NCBI GenBank assembly: GCA_037976565.1
Contig: CP137671.1
Location: forward strand, 14,259,229-14,323,228
Length of the DNA stretch: 64,000 bases
Direction: 5' to 3'
From: Mesocentrotus franciscanus
Taxonomy: Eukaryota; Echinodermata; Echinoidea; Camarodonta; Strongylocentrotidae
The first letter of the stretch is position 1. The number at the start of each line of letters is the position of its first letter. Positions 33,394 through 45,412 of this stretch are shown piece by piece. Made by a program: the position numbers and the translations under genes. The notes below the pieces were generated by a model. The model ran no database searches, had not been told where the DNA came from, and was given only the letters and a program-made list of their open reading frames with translations.

Positions 33394-34915
33394 CAGACGG
33401 AGGCAAGTTACTCTAGGGTAACGGTCGTGTTAAGAGCTAGTCGGGGTAAATATGGCGGGCCAAGCATGCCACTATACGTACAACTATACGTCTATCCAGC
33501 CGGCTAATCAGAACGCAGGAAACTGTACAACTATACAACTATACCAGTGGCGGATTCTGCGGGCACAGGGGGAACGTGCCCCCCCCCCCTCCCTGGTTAA
33601 AAAAAGGGGAGGCGGAAGGGGAAAAGAAAAAGTTAGAAAAGGAGAAAAAGGAGGGGGAAAGAAAAAGGAGGAAAAAGAAAGAAAAGGGAAGAGAGAAAGA
33701 AGAAGAAAAGAGGAAGGAGAGAACAGGGAAAGGAGAAAAAGAAGGGGAAAGAGAGAAGGGGAAGAGAGAGAGAGAGAGAAAAAGGCAGAAAAGGAAGAAA
33801 GGGGGAAAGACGGAGAAGGGAAAAGGGGGAAAAATGAGAATAATGAGAAGGGAAAAGAAAGAAAGGGGGATGATATTCTAATAATGTTTTTTTTTACCGG
33901 AAAAGGGGCGGGGGTACACGCAATTTTGCAGTATGCATAAAATGGGGTCCCTCTTGCCAGGCGTGTAGCCCCCCCCCCAACTTGAAAGTGATGGAAAAAG
34001 GGGGAAAGCGAGAATTTTTGTGAGTTAAAGGAGAAAGAAAAAAATGAAAGAGAATTAAACAACGATAGAAGATAGGTGCGAGAGCATGAGAAATTGCATT
34101 TCTTTTAAAAGAATAATGGGATAACAACCAGGGCGTCGCTAAAGGGGTGTGGGGATGCAACATCCCCCTGTAAGTATATTGTCGAAAAATTTCGCTGCTG
34201 TCGGGAAAAATGAGAAAAGAGGGAGGGGAAAAATGAGAGGGAAAGGGAAAGAAAAGAAAAAAAGAAAAAGGAAAAGACAGGAAAGAAAGGAAAGAGAAGA
34301 GAAGAAAGAAAGTGAAAAAAGAAAAAAGAGGAAGGAGACGAAAGAAAGGAAAAGAAAGAAAAGAAAAAAGAAAAGAAGAAAAAAAGGGAAAAGGGAAACA
34401 AAATAAACGGGGTAGAAGGGGGTAAGAGTCTGAGAGAAGAGGGGTGGGAGTAAGAGAGAGAGGGAGATGTTGGGTGGAGTAACCAAGTCGAAGCGTTCAC
34501 GGTTTATTAAATTATTAGAGAGAAAGAAAACGAAATTGCACTCCCCCGCTCCTTTCCCGGTAAAAAAACACCTTCTTATATTATTATCCCTTTCTTTCTG
34601 TTCCCTCCTCATTATTCTCCTTTTGCCCCTTTTCTCTTCTCTGTCTTTCCCCCTTTCTTCATTTTCCACCTTTTCTCTCCTATCTCTTCCCTTTTCTCTC
34701 TTTCCCCCTCCTTTTTCTCCTTTTCCCTGTTCTCTCCTCCCTCTTTTCTTCTTCTTTCTCTCTTCCCTTTTCTTTCTTTTCCCCCTCCTTTTTCTTTTCC
34801 CCTCCTTTTTCTCCTTTTCTCACTTTTCTTTTTCCCCTTCCCCCTTTCCCCCTTTTTTTAAAACCTCTTTTCGAATTTACCCTAGGGTATTACTTGCCTC
34901 CGTCTGAACAAGACT
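33394..34915. mobile_element. polypurine/polypyrimidine inverted-repeat element
   Basis: The outer ends GTCTTGTCCAGACGGAGGCA (left) and the reverse complement of TGCCTCCGTCTGAACAAGAC (right) match in inverted orientation, followed by a shared CTAGGGTAA. Inside, a roughly 320-bp purine-rich arm (33597-33915) is repeated as a pyrimidine-rich inverted arm (34545-34870), including the unique ACCGGAAAAGGGGCGGGGG / CCCCCGCTCCTTTCCCGGT segment. The centre holds another element end at 34131. No clear TSD was found. Lys/Glu/Arg-rich frames come from the purine run. Confidence 0.75.
34131..34470. mobile_element. solo hAT-like element end
   Basis: It starts CAGGGCGTCGCTAAAGGGG and matches the reverse complement of 37190-37549, the right part of the element at 35728-37549, including GTCGGGAAAAATGAGAAAAG and the purine run. 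It is a second, partial copy in opposite orientation. Confidence 0.7.
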
Positions 34916-35727
34916 ATTGTCATATCGTTTTTACTACGCAACGCTATTGTTTGATCGCTTTTGTCCGGCTTGCCAGATTCTATTGTTAAGGTGCGGATTA
35001 TGGCTGCCTAACTTGAATCACCCAAAGTCTGTGGTCATTAGAATGGGTGAATATTTTAGATCATGTTGTTGTATCGGCATGGCATATGATTTCCTATAGG
35101 AAAGAATGAAAGTAGGGAACAAGAAGAAGAAAAATCGAGCTAACCTCGCTGTTGGATAAAAGTAGAGAGTGAAAACAAAATAAACTTCAATTTTAAAAGA
35201 GCAAATATGAAATTTGTCGATCACAAGTTTGCGGTTTTAGAAGAAGAGAACAAATATCCGTGTTTGTATCATTAATCTTAGGTTTTTGAAAAAAGAAAAA
35301 ATAGAAGAAAGTAGGCTTTTAAAAGAGAGATCGAGAACAGCAAATGTCAAGATTCCCATCCCGGGAGGTATCATACGGATCATAGGCCCACGCTACACCT
35401 TACCGCACTAAGAATAAGACATAATTTATTACATATGGTGGCTTGACATCAGTTTGGCATTGGCAATACGATGAAATGGCAAATAGCAAAAAGGGGAATT
35501 AGGGGAGAAGGCATGACAGAGAGACACTTTTCGAAAGCCGTGAAAACTCTGAAATTCCTGTATCTAATAAAGATCAATTTTGAGTTGTTATTTTATTTCA
35601 CAACCATTCAAATTCAACGACCTTTGTCCCCGGCGAGGGTCAATGGCAGGCTACATTCAGAGTAACCTCCTTTTGTATGTGTCAGGAAGTGTGCCATTAA
35701 GCCTTGACCGTAGCTCTTCATACAAAT

Positions 35728-37549
35728 GTACAGGGGCGTCGCTAGACCTTTTTCAGTGGGGGGTGTAGAGGCCACCGATTACCGACAAAACTAGCCACCA
35801 ATTACCGACAATTATATTAATGCTAATGTCCCAATATCAAAGCGCACTCCCTATAGGGGTTGGGTGCAGGGACGGGGGCTGTTTCCCCCCTCCAGCGGGA
35901 GGTGCGGAAGCTTTGTCGTTTCATTAATTTATTATAGGGAAACAAGACGATTCGTTGTATCGTTCTCGACTCTCAGTATTTCTTGTCTAAATTCAGTTTC
36001 CCCCATCCCGCGCGAAGCGCGGAAGCTTTGACGTTTCATTACATTATTAGAGAAAGGATACCGTTCTCGACTCTAAATCCTTGTCTGAATTCAGTTTCAC
36101 CCCTTCCGCGCGAAGCGCGGAAGCTTTGACGATTCATTAAATTATTAAAGAAGACGATTCGTTGAACCGTTCTCGACTCTTAATCCTTGTATAAACTCAG
36201 TTTCCCCCTCCGCGCGAAGCGCGAAACTTTGAAGTTTCATTAAATTATCAGAGAAAGAAGACGATTCGTTGTACTCGTTCTCGACTCTAAATCCTTGTCT
36301 GAATTCAGTTCCCCCCTCCCGCGCGAAGCGCAGAAGCTTTGACGTTTCATTAAATTATTAGACAAAGAAGACGATTCGTTGTACCGTTCCTGACTCTTAA
36401 TTCTTGTTTCGCCCCTCTCGCGCGAAGCGCGGAGGCTTTGACGTTTCATTAAATTATTAGAGAAAGGATACCGTTCTCGACTCCAAATCCTTGTCTGAAT
36501 TCAGTTTCACCCCTTCCGCGCGAAGCGCGGAAGCTTTGAAATTTCATTAAATTATCAGAGAAAGAAGACGAATCGTTGTACCGTTCTCGACTCTAAATCC
36601 ATGTCTGAATTCAGTTTCCCCCTCCCGCGCGAAGCGCAAGCTTTGACTTTTCATTAAATTATCAGAGAAGAAGACGACTCTTAATCCTTGTCTGAATTCA
36701 GTTTTTCCCCCTCCCGCGCGAAGCGCGGAAACTTTGACGTTGCATTATATTATCAGAGAAAGAAGACGATTCGTTGTACCGTTCTCGACTCTTAATCCTT
36801 GTCTTAATTCAGTTCCCCCCTCCCGCGCGAAGCGCGGAAGCTTTGACGTTTCATTAAATTATCAGAGAAAGAAGACGACTCCTAATCCTTGTCTGATTCA
36901 GTTTTTCGCCCTCCCGCGCGAAGCGCGGAAACTTTGACTTTGCATTAAATTATTAGAGAAAGAAGACGATTCATTGTACCGTTCTTGGCTCTTAATCATT
37001 GTCTGAATTTTCAAAAATGTTTCTTTGTCCAATAAAATTAATAGTCACAGTTCATATGGGAAAAAAATTGCCGGCCGACCGACATATTAATACATCTGAC
37101 CGACTTCAAACTTCTGCATTGATATAGTACACGAGGATCGAGCAAGAATACCGACACACCTGACCCGACACAGCAACATATCTATGCGTATCTTTCTTGC
37201 TCCCTCGACGAGGCGACTCCACCCAACAACCCCCTCTCTCTTACTCCCATCCCTCCTCTTTCAGGCTCTTACCCCCCTTCTCCCTCTCCTCTCTTTCATC
37301 CCAGTTTCTTTTGTTTCCCCTTATCTCCTTTTCTTTCTTTTCCTTTCTTTCCTCTCCTTCCTCTTTTCTTTTTCTCTTTTTTTTCCTTCTCTTCTCTTTC
37401 CTTTCTTTTTTTCTTTTCTTTCCCTTTCCCTTTCCTTTTTCCCCTCCCCCTTTTTCTCATTTTTCCCGACGGCAGCGCAATTTACCGACAATATCCTGAC
37501 AGGTGGCGGGGTGTCACCCCACATCCCCCCTCTAGCGACGCCCCTGCAT
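35728..37549. mobile_element. 1.8 kb non-autonomous hAT-like element with minisatellite
   Basis: Terminal inverted repeats are CAGGGGCGTCGCTAGA and its inverse TCTAGCGACGCCCCTG. The 8-bp flanks CAAATGTA (35720-35727) and CATATGTA (37550-37557) match at seven of eight positions. The 5'-CAGGGGCG end and 8-bp TSD are typical of hAT elements. The interior is an 11-unit minisatellite (35895-36985) plus a pyrimidine-rich stretch (37200-37460). No transposase. Confidence 0.8.
35895..36985. repeat. about 100-bp minisatellite, 11 units, with GCGAAGC hairpins
   Basis: Units contain CGCGCGAAGCGCGG, AAGCTTTGACGTTTCATTAA, ATTATCAGAGAAAGAAGACG, TTCTCGACTCTTAATCCTTG and TCTGAATTCAGTTT. GCGAAGC cores start near 36011, 36108, 36212, 36320, 36420, 36518, 36626, 36715, 36824 and 36914. 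A diverged first unit precedes at about 35895. Each core is a 5-bp GC stem with a GAA loop. Confidence 0.9.
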
Positions 37550-37740
37550 ATGTAGCTGAATGCAATGTTGTAATGAGGAAAGCCAAAAAAGCAATGATCA
37601 AAGTCTAATTGTTTGTGACCTTTTTAAAGCTACCAATGACGTAAAACATATCAGCCAAGGCATGGAACTCTCGTGGTGAAAAAATGACGCCCCTCGCCCT
37701 CTCATGGATAATGACGGAATAAAATACATAATACATCGAT

Positions 37741-37995
37741 ACAGACGCGGATCCAGGATTTCTTAGATGGGGGGCACAAGGGGCCACAATTATTTTCTCC
37801 CGCAAATTTGAAAATCGCGCCGGCCGAAAATTCTCTCAGGGGTGGGGTAGTAGTGAGCGCTAATTTCTTTTTGCTCCCGAAAATTTGAAAATTGCGCCGG
37901 TCGCAAATTCGCTCAGTGGGGAGTGAGTACTAATTTATTTTTTGGCCGGGGGGACACGTGCCCCTGTGCCCCCCGCCCCTGGATCCGCTAATGCG
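37741..37995. mobile_element. about 250-bp MITE with GCGGATCCAG ends
   Basis: The inverted ends are GCGGATCCAGGATTTC on the left and CCCCTGGATCCGC on the right, with inner inverted blocks GGGGGGCACAAGGGGCC and GTGCCCCTGTGCCCCCC. Related single ends are at 9340, 10494 and 33549. Confidence 0.6.
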
Positions 37996-39460
37996 ATATA
38001 TATATAGTAACGAATGAGCTGGTGAACATAATTCTAGTTGGTACTGCCTTGAATGAAACCGATTTGGATTTAGCTCCTTTTGGAATGAAACATGATATTG
38101 TACCTAAAAAATGTCGTACTTCCTGGTGAAATTTTAGAATGTGATATAGTGCATTTTGTCCCCATGTAGGAAATCATTATTTTAATACAAAAAACTCAAT
38201 TTTGATAAAATATGGATTTAGCTCCTTTTGGAATCAAGCTCTTCAAATGTATCTCATCTTTTCACACAAACATCTCTTTCTTATTGTTAAATCTCTCACC
38301 TATATCACTCTCATATCTTCTTTATCTACATTTATTTGTGAGGGTAAAGAAGGGAATGCGAGAGGTGAGAAAACGGAGAGGTTGAGAACGAAAGGGATAG
38401 AAAGGGAGAGAGAGAGAGACAAACAAGACAAATTATCTTTTTTTAAATAAGACGAGCAAGAAATGAAAAGTCAAGGAAATATCAGCAAGAGATGGGCAAG
38501 TAGAAACATATAAATGTAAAATAGAGGAGGGTGTATGGATAGAGACAGGGATAAAGAGTGATAGACACAGAGAGATAATCATAATGAAAGACATTATATC
38601 ATATGGAAATGACATCAATATGGAAAAGAAACAGGTAGATCTCAATATTTCTTTCTTAAGAACAGCATTAAATAATAAGTTTAGATACTTAAAATGGCGA
38701 GCGTGCGAAGGGGGAGCTTCCCGGTTTTCAATTTTTATTTCTTTTTTCTTCTTTTTTCTTCCAAATTTCGCGGAAATTTTGCCCTCTCCCGAAGGTGCGA
38801 AAACGCCAGGAAGTGTTTTAGAATCGTAAAGACATTGAACGGAATCTTTCAAGAATACGCGGTTCTGTTGTTGAATCATTTTTTTTTGCCGCGTCTTGTC
38901 CGCGCCCTTAGTGGACGCTAGGTTTAAATGATGTAAAATAATGGATATAGACATCAAATGAAATGAAATATTTGAATTTTTACACTTGAATTGTCAATGA
39001 TTGTGAATAAACCAAAAAATTGAGGTCTCTTTTGAGCGAATTCGATCACCGCCCCAGTATTTTTTATTTTATTATTATTATTATTATTATTTTATATCAT
39101 ATTTTGGGGGTGCGTTTGTAGCAACGACATGGTTCTACAAATAGACAATTGTTCATATTGTTACAAACGTACCTAGTCATACAAAAACAAGGTGGGACTC
39201 GGTGACAAAATAGGTGGGATATCATTAAACGCAACCGCTATCTCAATCGCGCTTAAATCTACGTCTACACTTTGTTCCCTGCGTTTTGTCAGGTGTTGCT
39301 AAGTTTTTGTCAAGGTCTATCATGGCCATCTCCCTCGTTGCTTCACGTCCATCCCGTTTTGTCCACGATGACCTGAAACGGCGCAGTCGTGGCCGCAGGG
39401 AACATAATGCAAACATAAATGACGTCACAATCGACAAGTGAGCGCCCTGTTCGACATAAT
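37996..39460. other. interior of the 7.6 kb element, right part
   Basis: AT-rich, with a direct repeat of ATTTAGCTCCTTTTGGAAT (about 38067 and 38215), a GA run near 38405 and an (ATT)n run near 39068. No gene recognised. Confidence 0.45.
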
Positions 39461-41584
39461 GCCAATGGAAAGCTCAGTACGTTGCAACAAGCTGCAACAT
39501 GAAGCATCTCTGTTCTGCTGCAGCCAGCTGCAACTTTAAGCATCTCCGTCCAGCTGAAGCCAGCTGCAACTTTAAGCACCTCCGTCTGGCGGAAGCCAGC
39601 TGCAATTTTTATCACCTCCGTCCGGCTTCAGCTGGCTGAGCAAATTTAGGAGTATGGCGGCAGGCTGGGGTGGCCGGGCTAATTAAGATTCTGGGTTCAA
39701 GCTCATATCCCAAGCTGGCGCCAGCCGGCTGGGCTAATTAATGCAAAGTAATTGCCCCGTCCGGCTGCAGCTGGAAATGCAGCCTCAGCCAGCCTTCGCG
39801 TGAGGCTGCAGCCAGCGGGTAAGGTTATTTTTGACGCCTCGCCTTAGTCATGATATCGCAAATTCTTACATTAAAAGAAATACTGTATCATATTTTAAAA
39901 AATTATTCGGTCCCAGGTCGGCCTCGTCTGGGCTTGAAGCGCTGCATTAATACAACATAGAAATGTAATACAATGAATTGTCTCAGTAACAAATGGGTAA
40001 CGGTAAATTTAAGAGGCTCTTGCTTGTTCACCATTAGAGGTACACTGGTTACAACGCTCGCAGTTTCCTTTGACCAATTTAAGAAGACTTTGTTCAACTA
40101 AACGTTAAAAGTACAAATGGTTAGGGCGAGGGGGTAGGGGGTCGGTGAGGCTTGAGCATTTCTGTTATTCACAGGATCATTTAAAAGTATCTTCATTTCT
40201 AGAATGGAGCATTTTTTATTAGCTATTTCTTTCTTCGCAACCAACAATCCATCAATTCCTTCAAAACAAAATTAAAAACTCACCTCTTCTGTTAATAACA
40301 TAACTTTAAAGCGCATTTGAACACATATATGGAAAATGCACCGTATAAATACACTATTATTATTATATTACTATTATCCATGTCTGTAAAAAAAAAAACA
40401 TAAAATAAAAAAGACATGAACTGGATTGAGTTAGAGCATTCACTGGGAGTTCGCTTTTATCACGCAGGGAATATAAGCCATTATAGTACACCCCATCCCA
40501 TCATGTACAAGTTAGATAAAGATTATGTATTGTGTTCATTATTTAGTGTTATCTAGATTGCTTAACATTTTGTCCCATTTTCTTTACCGTGTATTCTAAA
40601 TATTGAATTTGAAATATGAAATGATGATAATAAACGAATGATATTGTTAGTTAGCATATATTATATGTTTCTTTGTTTTTTGGTTTCTTGTTCTGAGTTA
40701 ATCAAAGTGTAACCCATCAAGATCCTTGAAAATATTTTTTTTAAAGAGTCCTGATATTATTAACGGATTCCAAAAGGATTGTAAGGAGATGGAGAGATAG
40801 ATATATATATATTTAAAGGGACTTTGTAACATTGTTCAGATGAGAGAAAATGGTGCTAAGGTAGTGACTTCAATGCTAGATGTAAAATTAAAGATAATCT
40901 GAAAGTTTGAGTGAACTCAATACGGACCACTATTAATGATAACAATTGGGAAAAACTGATCTTATCGATTCCTTAATTATCCCAACTATATTATTACAAT
41001 TACATTTTAGGTGAATATAAATCGTAACAAAGCTATGAATTGGCTCTATATACCATTCCAGACATTTAAGTGTTGAAAGATTTTTAAAATCCTGTCTTAT
41101 GTCTTATTTTCATGGAAAACGATTGGGATAATTTACTGTTAAAGGGTGTTGACCAGTGACTCCTTAAAAACAATAGATATCTTTGTGATTTGAGAATTAA
41201 TGATATCAATTGGGAAAACTGATCTTATCGATTCCTTAATTATCCCAACTATATTATTACAATTACATTTTAGGTGAATGTAAATCGTAATAAAGCTATG
41301 AATTGGCTCTATATACCATTCCAGACATTTAAGTGTTGAAAGATTTTAAAGATCCTGTCTTATGTCTTATTTTCATGGAAAAACGGTTGGGATAATTTAC
41401 TGATAAAGGGTGTTGACCAGTGACTCCTTAAAAAACAGTAAATATCTTTGTGATTTGAGAATTTTTTCAGGATATTTTGCATGCTAGAGGGTTAGTAAAG
41501 TAGAAGGAATATAATAAGTAACATTTCATACAAAATTACGCAGTTTTTTCATCAACCTTCAACAATGTTACAGAGTCACTTTAA

Positions 41585-41850
41585 AGAGGAAGAGAGAGAG
41601 AGGGAAGAAAGAGAGAGAGAGAGCGATGAAGAGATGGAGACGGACTCAAAGAGACATACACAGAGGGAGGGATAAATATAAAGAGAGATATATAGAAAAA
41701 TAGTAAGACAGAGAGGCATACTTACACTCACATTGAGGAGACAGAGATAGAAACAATAAGAGAGAGAGGGGAGAGACATATATATATATATATATATATA
41801 TAGACGTAAGAGAGAGGGAGGAGAGAGAGAGAGAGAGAGAAATGAGAGAG
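41585..41850. repeat. (GA)n/(TA)n microsatellite, copy B
   Basis: The counterpart of 4945-5228; the TA and GA runs differ in length between copies. Upstream (about 40925-41460), a roughly 300-bp stretch is locally duplicated in B only: TGATCTTATCGATTCCTTAA occurs at about 40957 and 41219. Confidence 0.8.
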
Positions 41851-42383
41851 CTGTCTGTTTCCTTAGGTAAAATCATGGTAAAATCTTTAACCATTCAGTT
41901 AAAAGAAATCGTTGATGTCGAAAAATGTTTATGTCATTCATGTCGTTTTTTCTTGAGCGCTTTTGACTGTGTTGTGTATGCGTGTGTGTGTGTGTGAGTG
42001 TGTGTGTGTGTGTAATTTTTTCAAATTATTTTGATTTTTCACATTTGTATATCTATTTACAAGAGGGTTGTTGTTGTTTGACATTTGTCCAATTTCTTTC
42101 ATTGTATTTTAAACAATTGTTCCGAGTCTTATGCATGCATTCAAGCTTGAAGCTAGGGTCCAACTGAATCAAGCGGCTTTTCCTCTGCCGCGGTACAAAT
42201 TAATAAAGGTTAAATATTTGTCAAACTGTCGGTCAATTAAATCTGGTCTCGCCGAAACTACTGGCCCGTGGTTTCCGTGGTTAAGGCATGTTTTTTAAAC
42301 TGTTTCCAAATTCCAAAAAGGGAGGAAAGGGGAACTTTGACAAAGGTATGTTGCATTTTTTTCTCATTTTCATTTCTCAAACT

Positions 42384-42415
<32 letters not shown>

Positions 42416-42744
42416 TTTGTACATTTTTTCCTTTACATGTGTTTGTTAATCAGTGTTAATACATGTTGATTTGACACTGTATTTTTTGGTGTGGAAACAG
42501 CCAGAGAATTAATTTATGCCAATTCAACGCTCATTTTTGAAAATACCAGGACGAAATTGTTTATTTTCGGAACCTCCCCTATTTGTTCTCAATTAGAATT
42601 ATTCCACATTGTGTTAAAAACATTTGAAAAGGGATATAAAACAAATATCCTCTAATACTTATATTTTTGTCCCCATATTTAACATGATAGTGAGCAGTAG
42701 GAATTGAATTCTCCAGTCTTCTCGAAAAGAGAACATTGATCATG

Positions 42745-42749
<5 letters not shown>

Positions 42750-42789
<40 letters not shown>
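42750..42789. repeat. (AT)n microsatellite, copy B
   Basis: A pure AT run of about 40 bases, longer than the copy A run at 6700. Confidence 0.85.
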
Positions 42790-42793
<4 letters not shown>

Positions 42794-42833
42794 TACTCTA
42801 TTTTTTCAATCAGAAACAAATCATACAGACGCG

Positions 42834-44100
42834 TTAAAACCAAAGGAAGAAAACTAAATAAACCTGAAAAACAGAAGGGGTTGCTAGTTTGACCTCCACC
42901 ACGCCTGTATTGATCAGATCCGTGGAGGAGCCGAATGCCCGCTTCACATGTTCGTGGAACGTGTGATCCAGATCCAGAATAATACAATCATTAATCTTTA
43001 GTTTGACTTCTTTTATTTCCCGTCTACCAAATAGGACCGTTCCTGACTTTGAATACGAGACATACACTTCCTATCTTTTATCCCAGTTTTCTATCTCTTT
43101 CATCGCCGATTGAAATTTATTTCGTTCGAATTTTAACGTTTGCCGTTTTGTTTTTAAAAAACAGGATCCTTCAACATAAATGTAAATAGCAGTCGACTGA
43201 TTACACTTCCCTGTACTGCTTTTCTGTTTGACAGTGTCCCGTCTACTCTAACTTGAGCAGTTCTATGGCTGAAAATCGCTTCGACCCATTTTAAAATGTT
43301 TCCTCTCAAACCTGCTACGTACATTTTATATATAATTCCTTTTCTCCATAGCACATCGTATGCTTTCTCTAAGTCTAGGAAGACCACCATTATATACTTT
43401 TTTTTACTTAATAAGGCTTTATGAATAACGGTCTCTAATCTAATGATTTGGTCCATTGTGCTCCTTTCTTTTCGGAAACCCGATTGTAACGGGGTAATAA
43501 CATCATATTTTTCAATAAACCATGTCAAACGGTTTTAACCATCTTCTCCATAAGATTACATAGTACTGGAGATAGTGAGATATGTCTTTATAATGAAGGG
43601 TTTGATGGATCTGTTCCAGCTTTTAAAATTGGAATTAGAATGGCTTCCAACCATTGTCCGGGCAGGATGGAACTGTCCCAGATCCCATTAAACAAAATCG
43701 ACAAGATAATGGAAAGCGATATCTGGCAACTGTCCAATCGGTATGGGTAATGTTCCGTCCTGCCCGGGCGCTGAATCCTTCATCTCAGTTATACTCAGTT
43801 ACTGTAACATATTTATTTAATACATTTTCACCGTCTTGACTTAAATCAAGCTTATCTATAACTTCCTGTTCGAATTCGTTCCTTCTATCATAATCATCTC
43901 CACTCAACGATGAGCCGACACTACAAAAACTTCCAGAAAGGTGTTTGCTTTGTCAAGCGCATTTATAATGGGAGACTCTTAGCTTTCTCGAGTAATGGTA
44001 GCAATATCACGTGGTTGGCCATTCCTTATACCTTAAACATCCTCCCAGATCGTACTTATATCCGTGGTACGAGATAATTTTGTACAGTATTGATGCCAGT
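42834..44100 (-). pseudogene. Jockey/I-like LINE RT relic, copy B
   Basis: The minus-strand counterpart of 6859-8076. The RT is best preserved at 43154-43528: LQSGFRKERSTMDQIIRLET, MVVFLDLEKAYDVLWRKG and KAVQGSVISRLLFTFM. The YADD-bearing segment is deleted, as in copy A. It continues on the far side of the inserted element in 46352-47540, where the endonuclease lies. Confidence 0.78.
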
Positions 44101-44254
44101 CAGGCGCGCCGGAAGCAGGTTGGGATTGGGGGGCGCAAACATTCCAGGGGGCTCACCTTTCAGGGGCAGTGGCGTAATGAGCAAAAACGTTTGGGGGCAG
44201 AAGAAAAATCTGCATCACCACCACTATTACATGTTACATGCAGGCCCCGCGGAA

Positions 44255-44770
44255 CAGTACAGCGTAGCGAGCGTAAATTGGCGTGGGGTCGAGGCGGAGC
44301 CCGGCGGGTCAAGGGGTGGAGCCTCCGGAAGCTTAGGGTTATTAGGCATTAAATTACGATCAGATAAGCATATTTAGATACCTTATTTGTGACACTGGCA
44401 GGTCACTATTTGGTGGGGAGTCCAGGGAGCTGAGCCCCCTAAAGATCAGGGGTTTTAGGCATTTAATAATGGTCAGATGAGCATCCTGGGACCCGCCTGA
44501 GGGCCCTTGGTGAGGTCCAGGGCAGAGCCCCGGAAGCTCAGGGGTTTCAGGTATTTAATTAAGGTCAGATGAGCATCCAGGGGCCCGCCTTAGTGCCCTT
44601 GGTGGGGTCCTGGGGGCAGAGCCCCCGGAAGCTCAGGGGTTTTAGGTATTTAATTACGGTCAGATGAGCATCCAGGAGCCCGCCTTGGGGCCCTTGGTGG
44701 GGTCCAGGGGGCGGAGCCCCCGTAAGCTCAGGGGTTTTAAGCATTTAATTACGTCAGATGAGCATATTTT
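44255..44770. repeat. 97-bp minisatellite, copy B
   Basis: Unit starts lie near 44360, 44472, 44568, 44666 and 44755 (GTCAGATGAGCATCC). There are more units than in copy A (8260-8545), so the array has changed length since the duplication. Confidence 0.8.
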
Positions 44771-45412
44771 ATACTTCATTTGTGACACTGGCAGGTCACT
44801 CATTTTTTTTCTCTCTTTCTTTCTTTTTCTCCTTAGCAAACTTTTTCAAAAAATTGAGGGGGGCTCGAGCCCCGATCCCCACCGTTCTGCAGCCCCTGAC
44901 ATGAAGGCTTCTAAATAAGCATAATTTTTGCCTGACTGTAAATTTGGGAATTTTGAATTTTCCAACAAACGCATTAAAAAGTATGATTTACCAAAAAAAA
45001 TTGAGAAAAAATTTCGGAAAATCATGTCATTTCAGCAACATTTATAAATCACTGGTATCGAATTAGAAATAAACCACGTTTGAATTTCATTTGGGAGGTA
45101 ACAGCCCCCAAGCCCCACCCCCCCCCCCTCCCATCAGTACGCCAGTGTTTAGGGGCTCATGTCTTCTCACCCCTTTAATTAAAAAAACACACACGCTTTC
45201 CCATCCTCTCACAATATTTCCACGATATGCGCGTATCGCTATTATAAAATCCTCCTTTGATAAATATAGGGGCATGCGGAATGTTTAGGAAATTGATTTC
45301 CTGTTTACTTTCCTTTTCTTTGAATAGAATATAATTTTTATGGGATTCAATTCAGGTTTTATTATACTTTAATTTCTTTTGGCTTAAAAAATACAAACCA
45401 TTTTTACTCCTT

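Larger units (their letters stand above)
32198..39843. mobile_element. 7.6 kb TIR element (PIF/Harbinger-like ends), composite
   Basis: Absent from copy A, where GGTTAAGTTCGTCATG is uninterrupted (3506-3521). The ends are perfect 19-bp inverted repeats GGCGAGGCGTCAAAAATAA that extend imperfectly into CTGGCTGCAGCC. The flanks are TTA at 32195-32197 and 39844-39846; copy A has TTC. Subterminal arrays of GCTGCAGCCAGCTGC-type palindromes occupy 32215-32500 and 39480-39815. No transposase was recognised inside. The interior is filled by nested elements at 33394-34915, 35728-37549 and 37741-37995. A 3-bp TWA-type target fits PIF/Harbinger; the superfamily call is tentative. Confidence 0.8.

Noticed and set aside
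33452..34907. Long Lys/Glu/Arg-rich (+) and Phe/Ser/Leu-rich (-) frames
   Set aside because: They arise from polypurine/polypyrimidine low complexity; frames are open on both strands with no domain, Met context or splice support.
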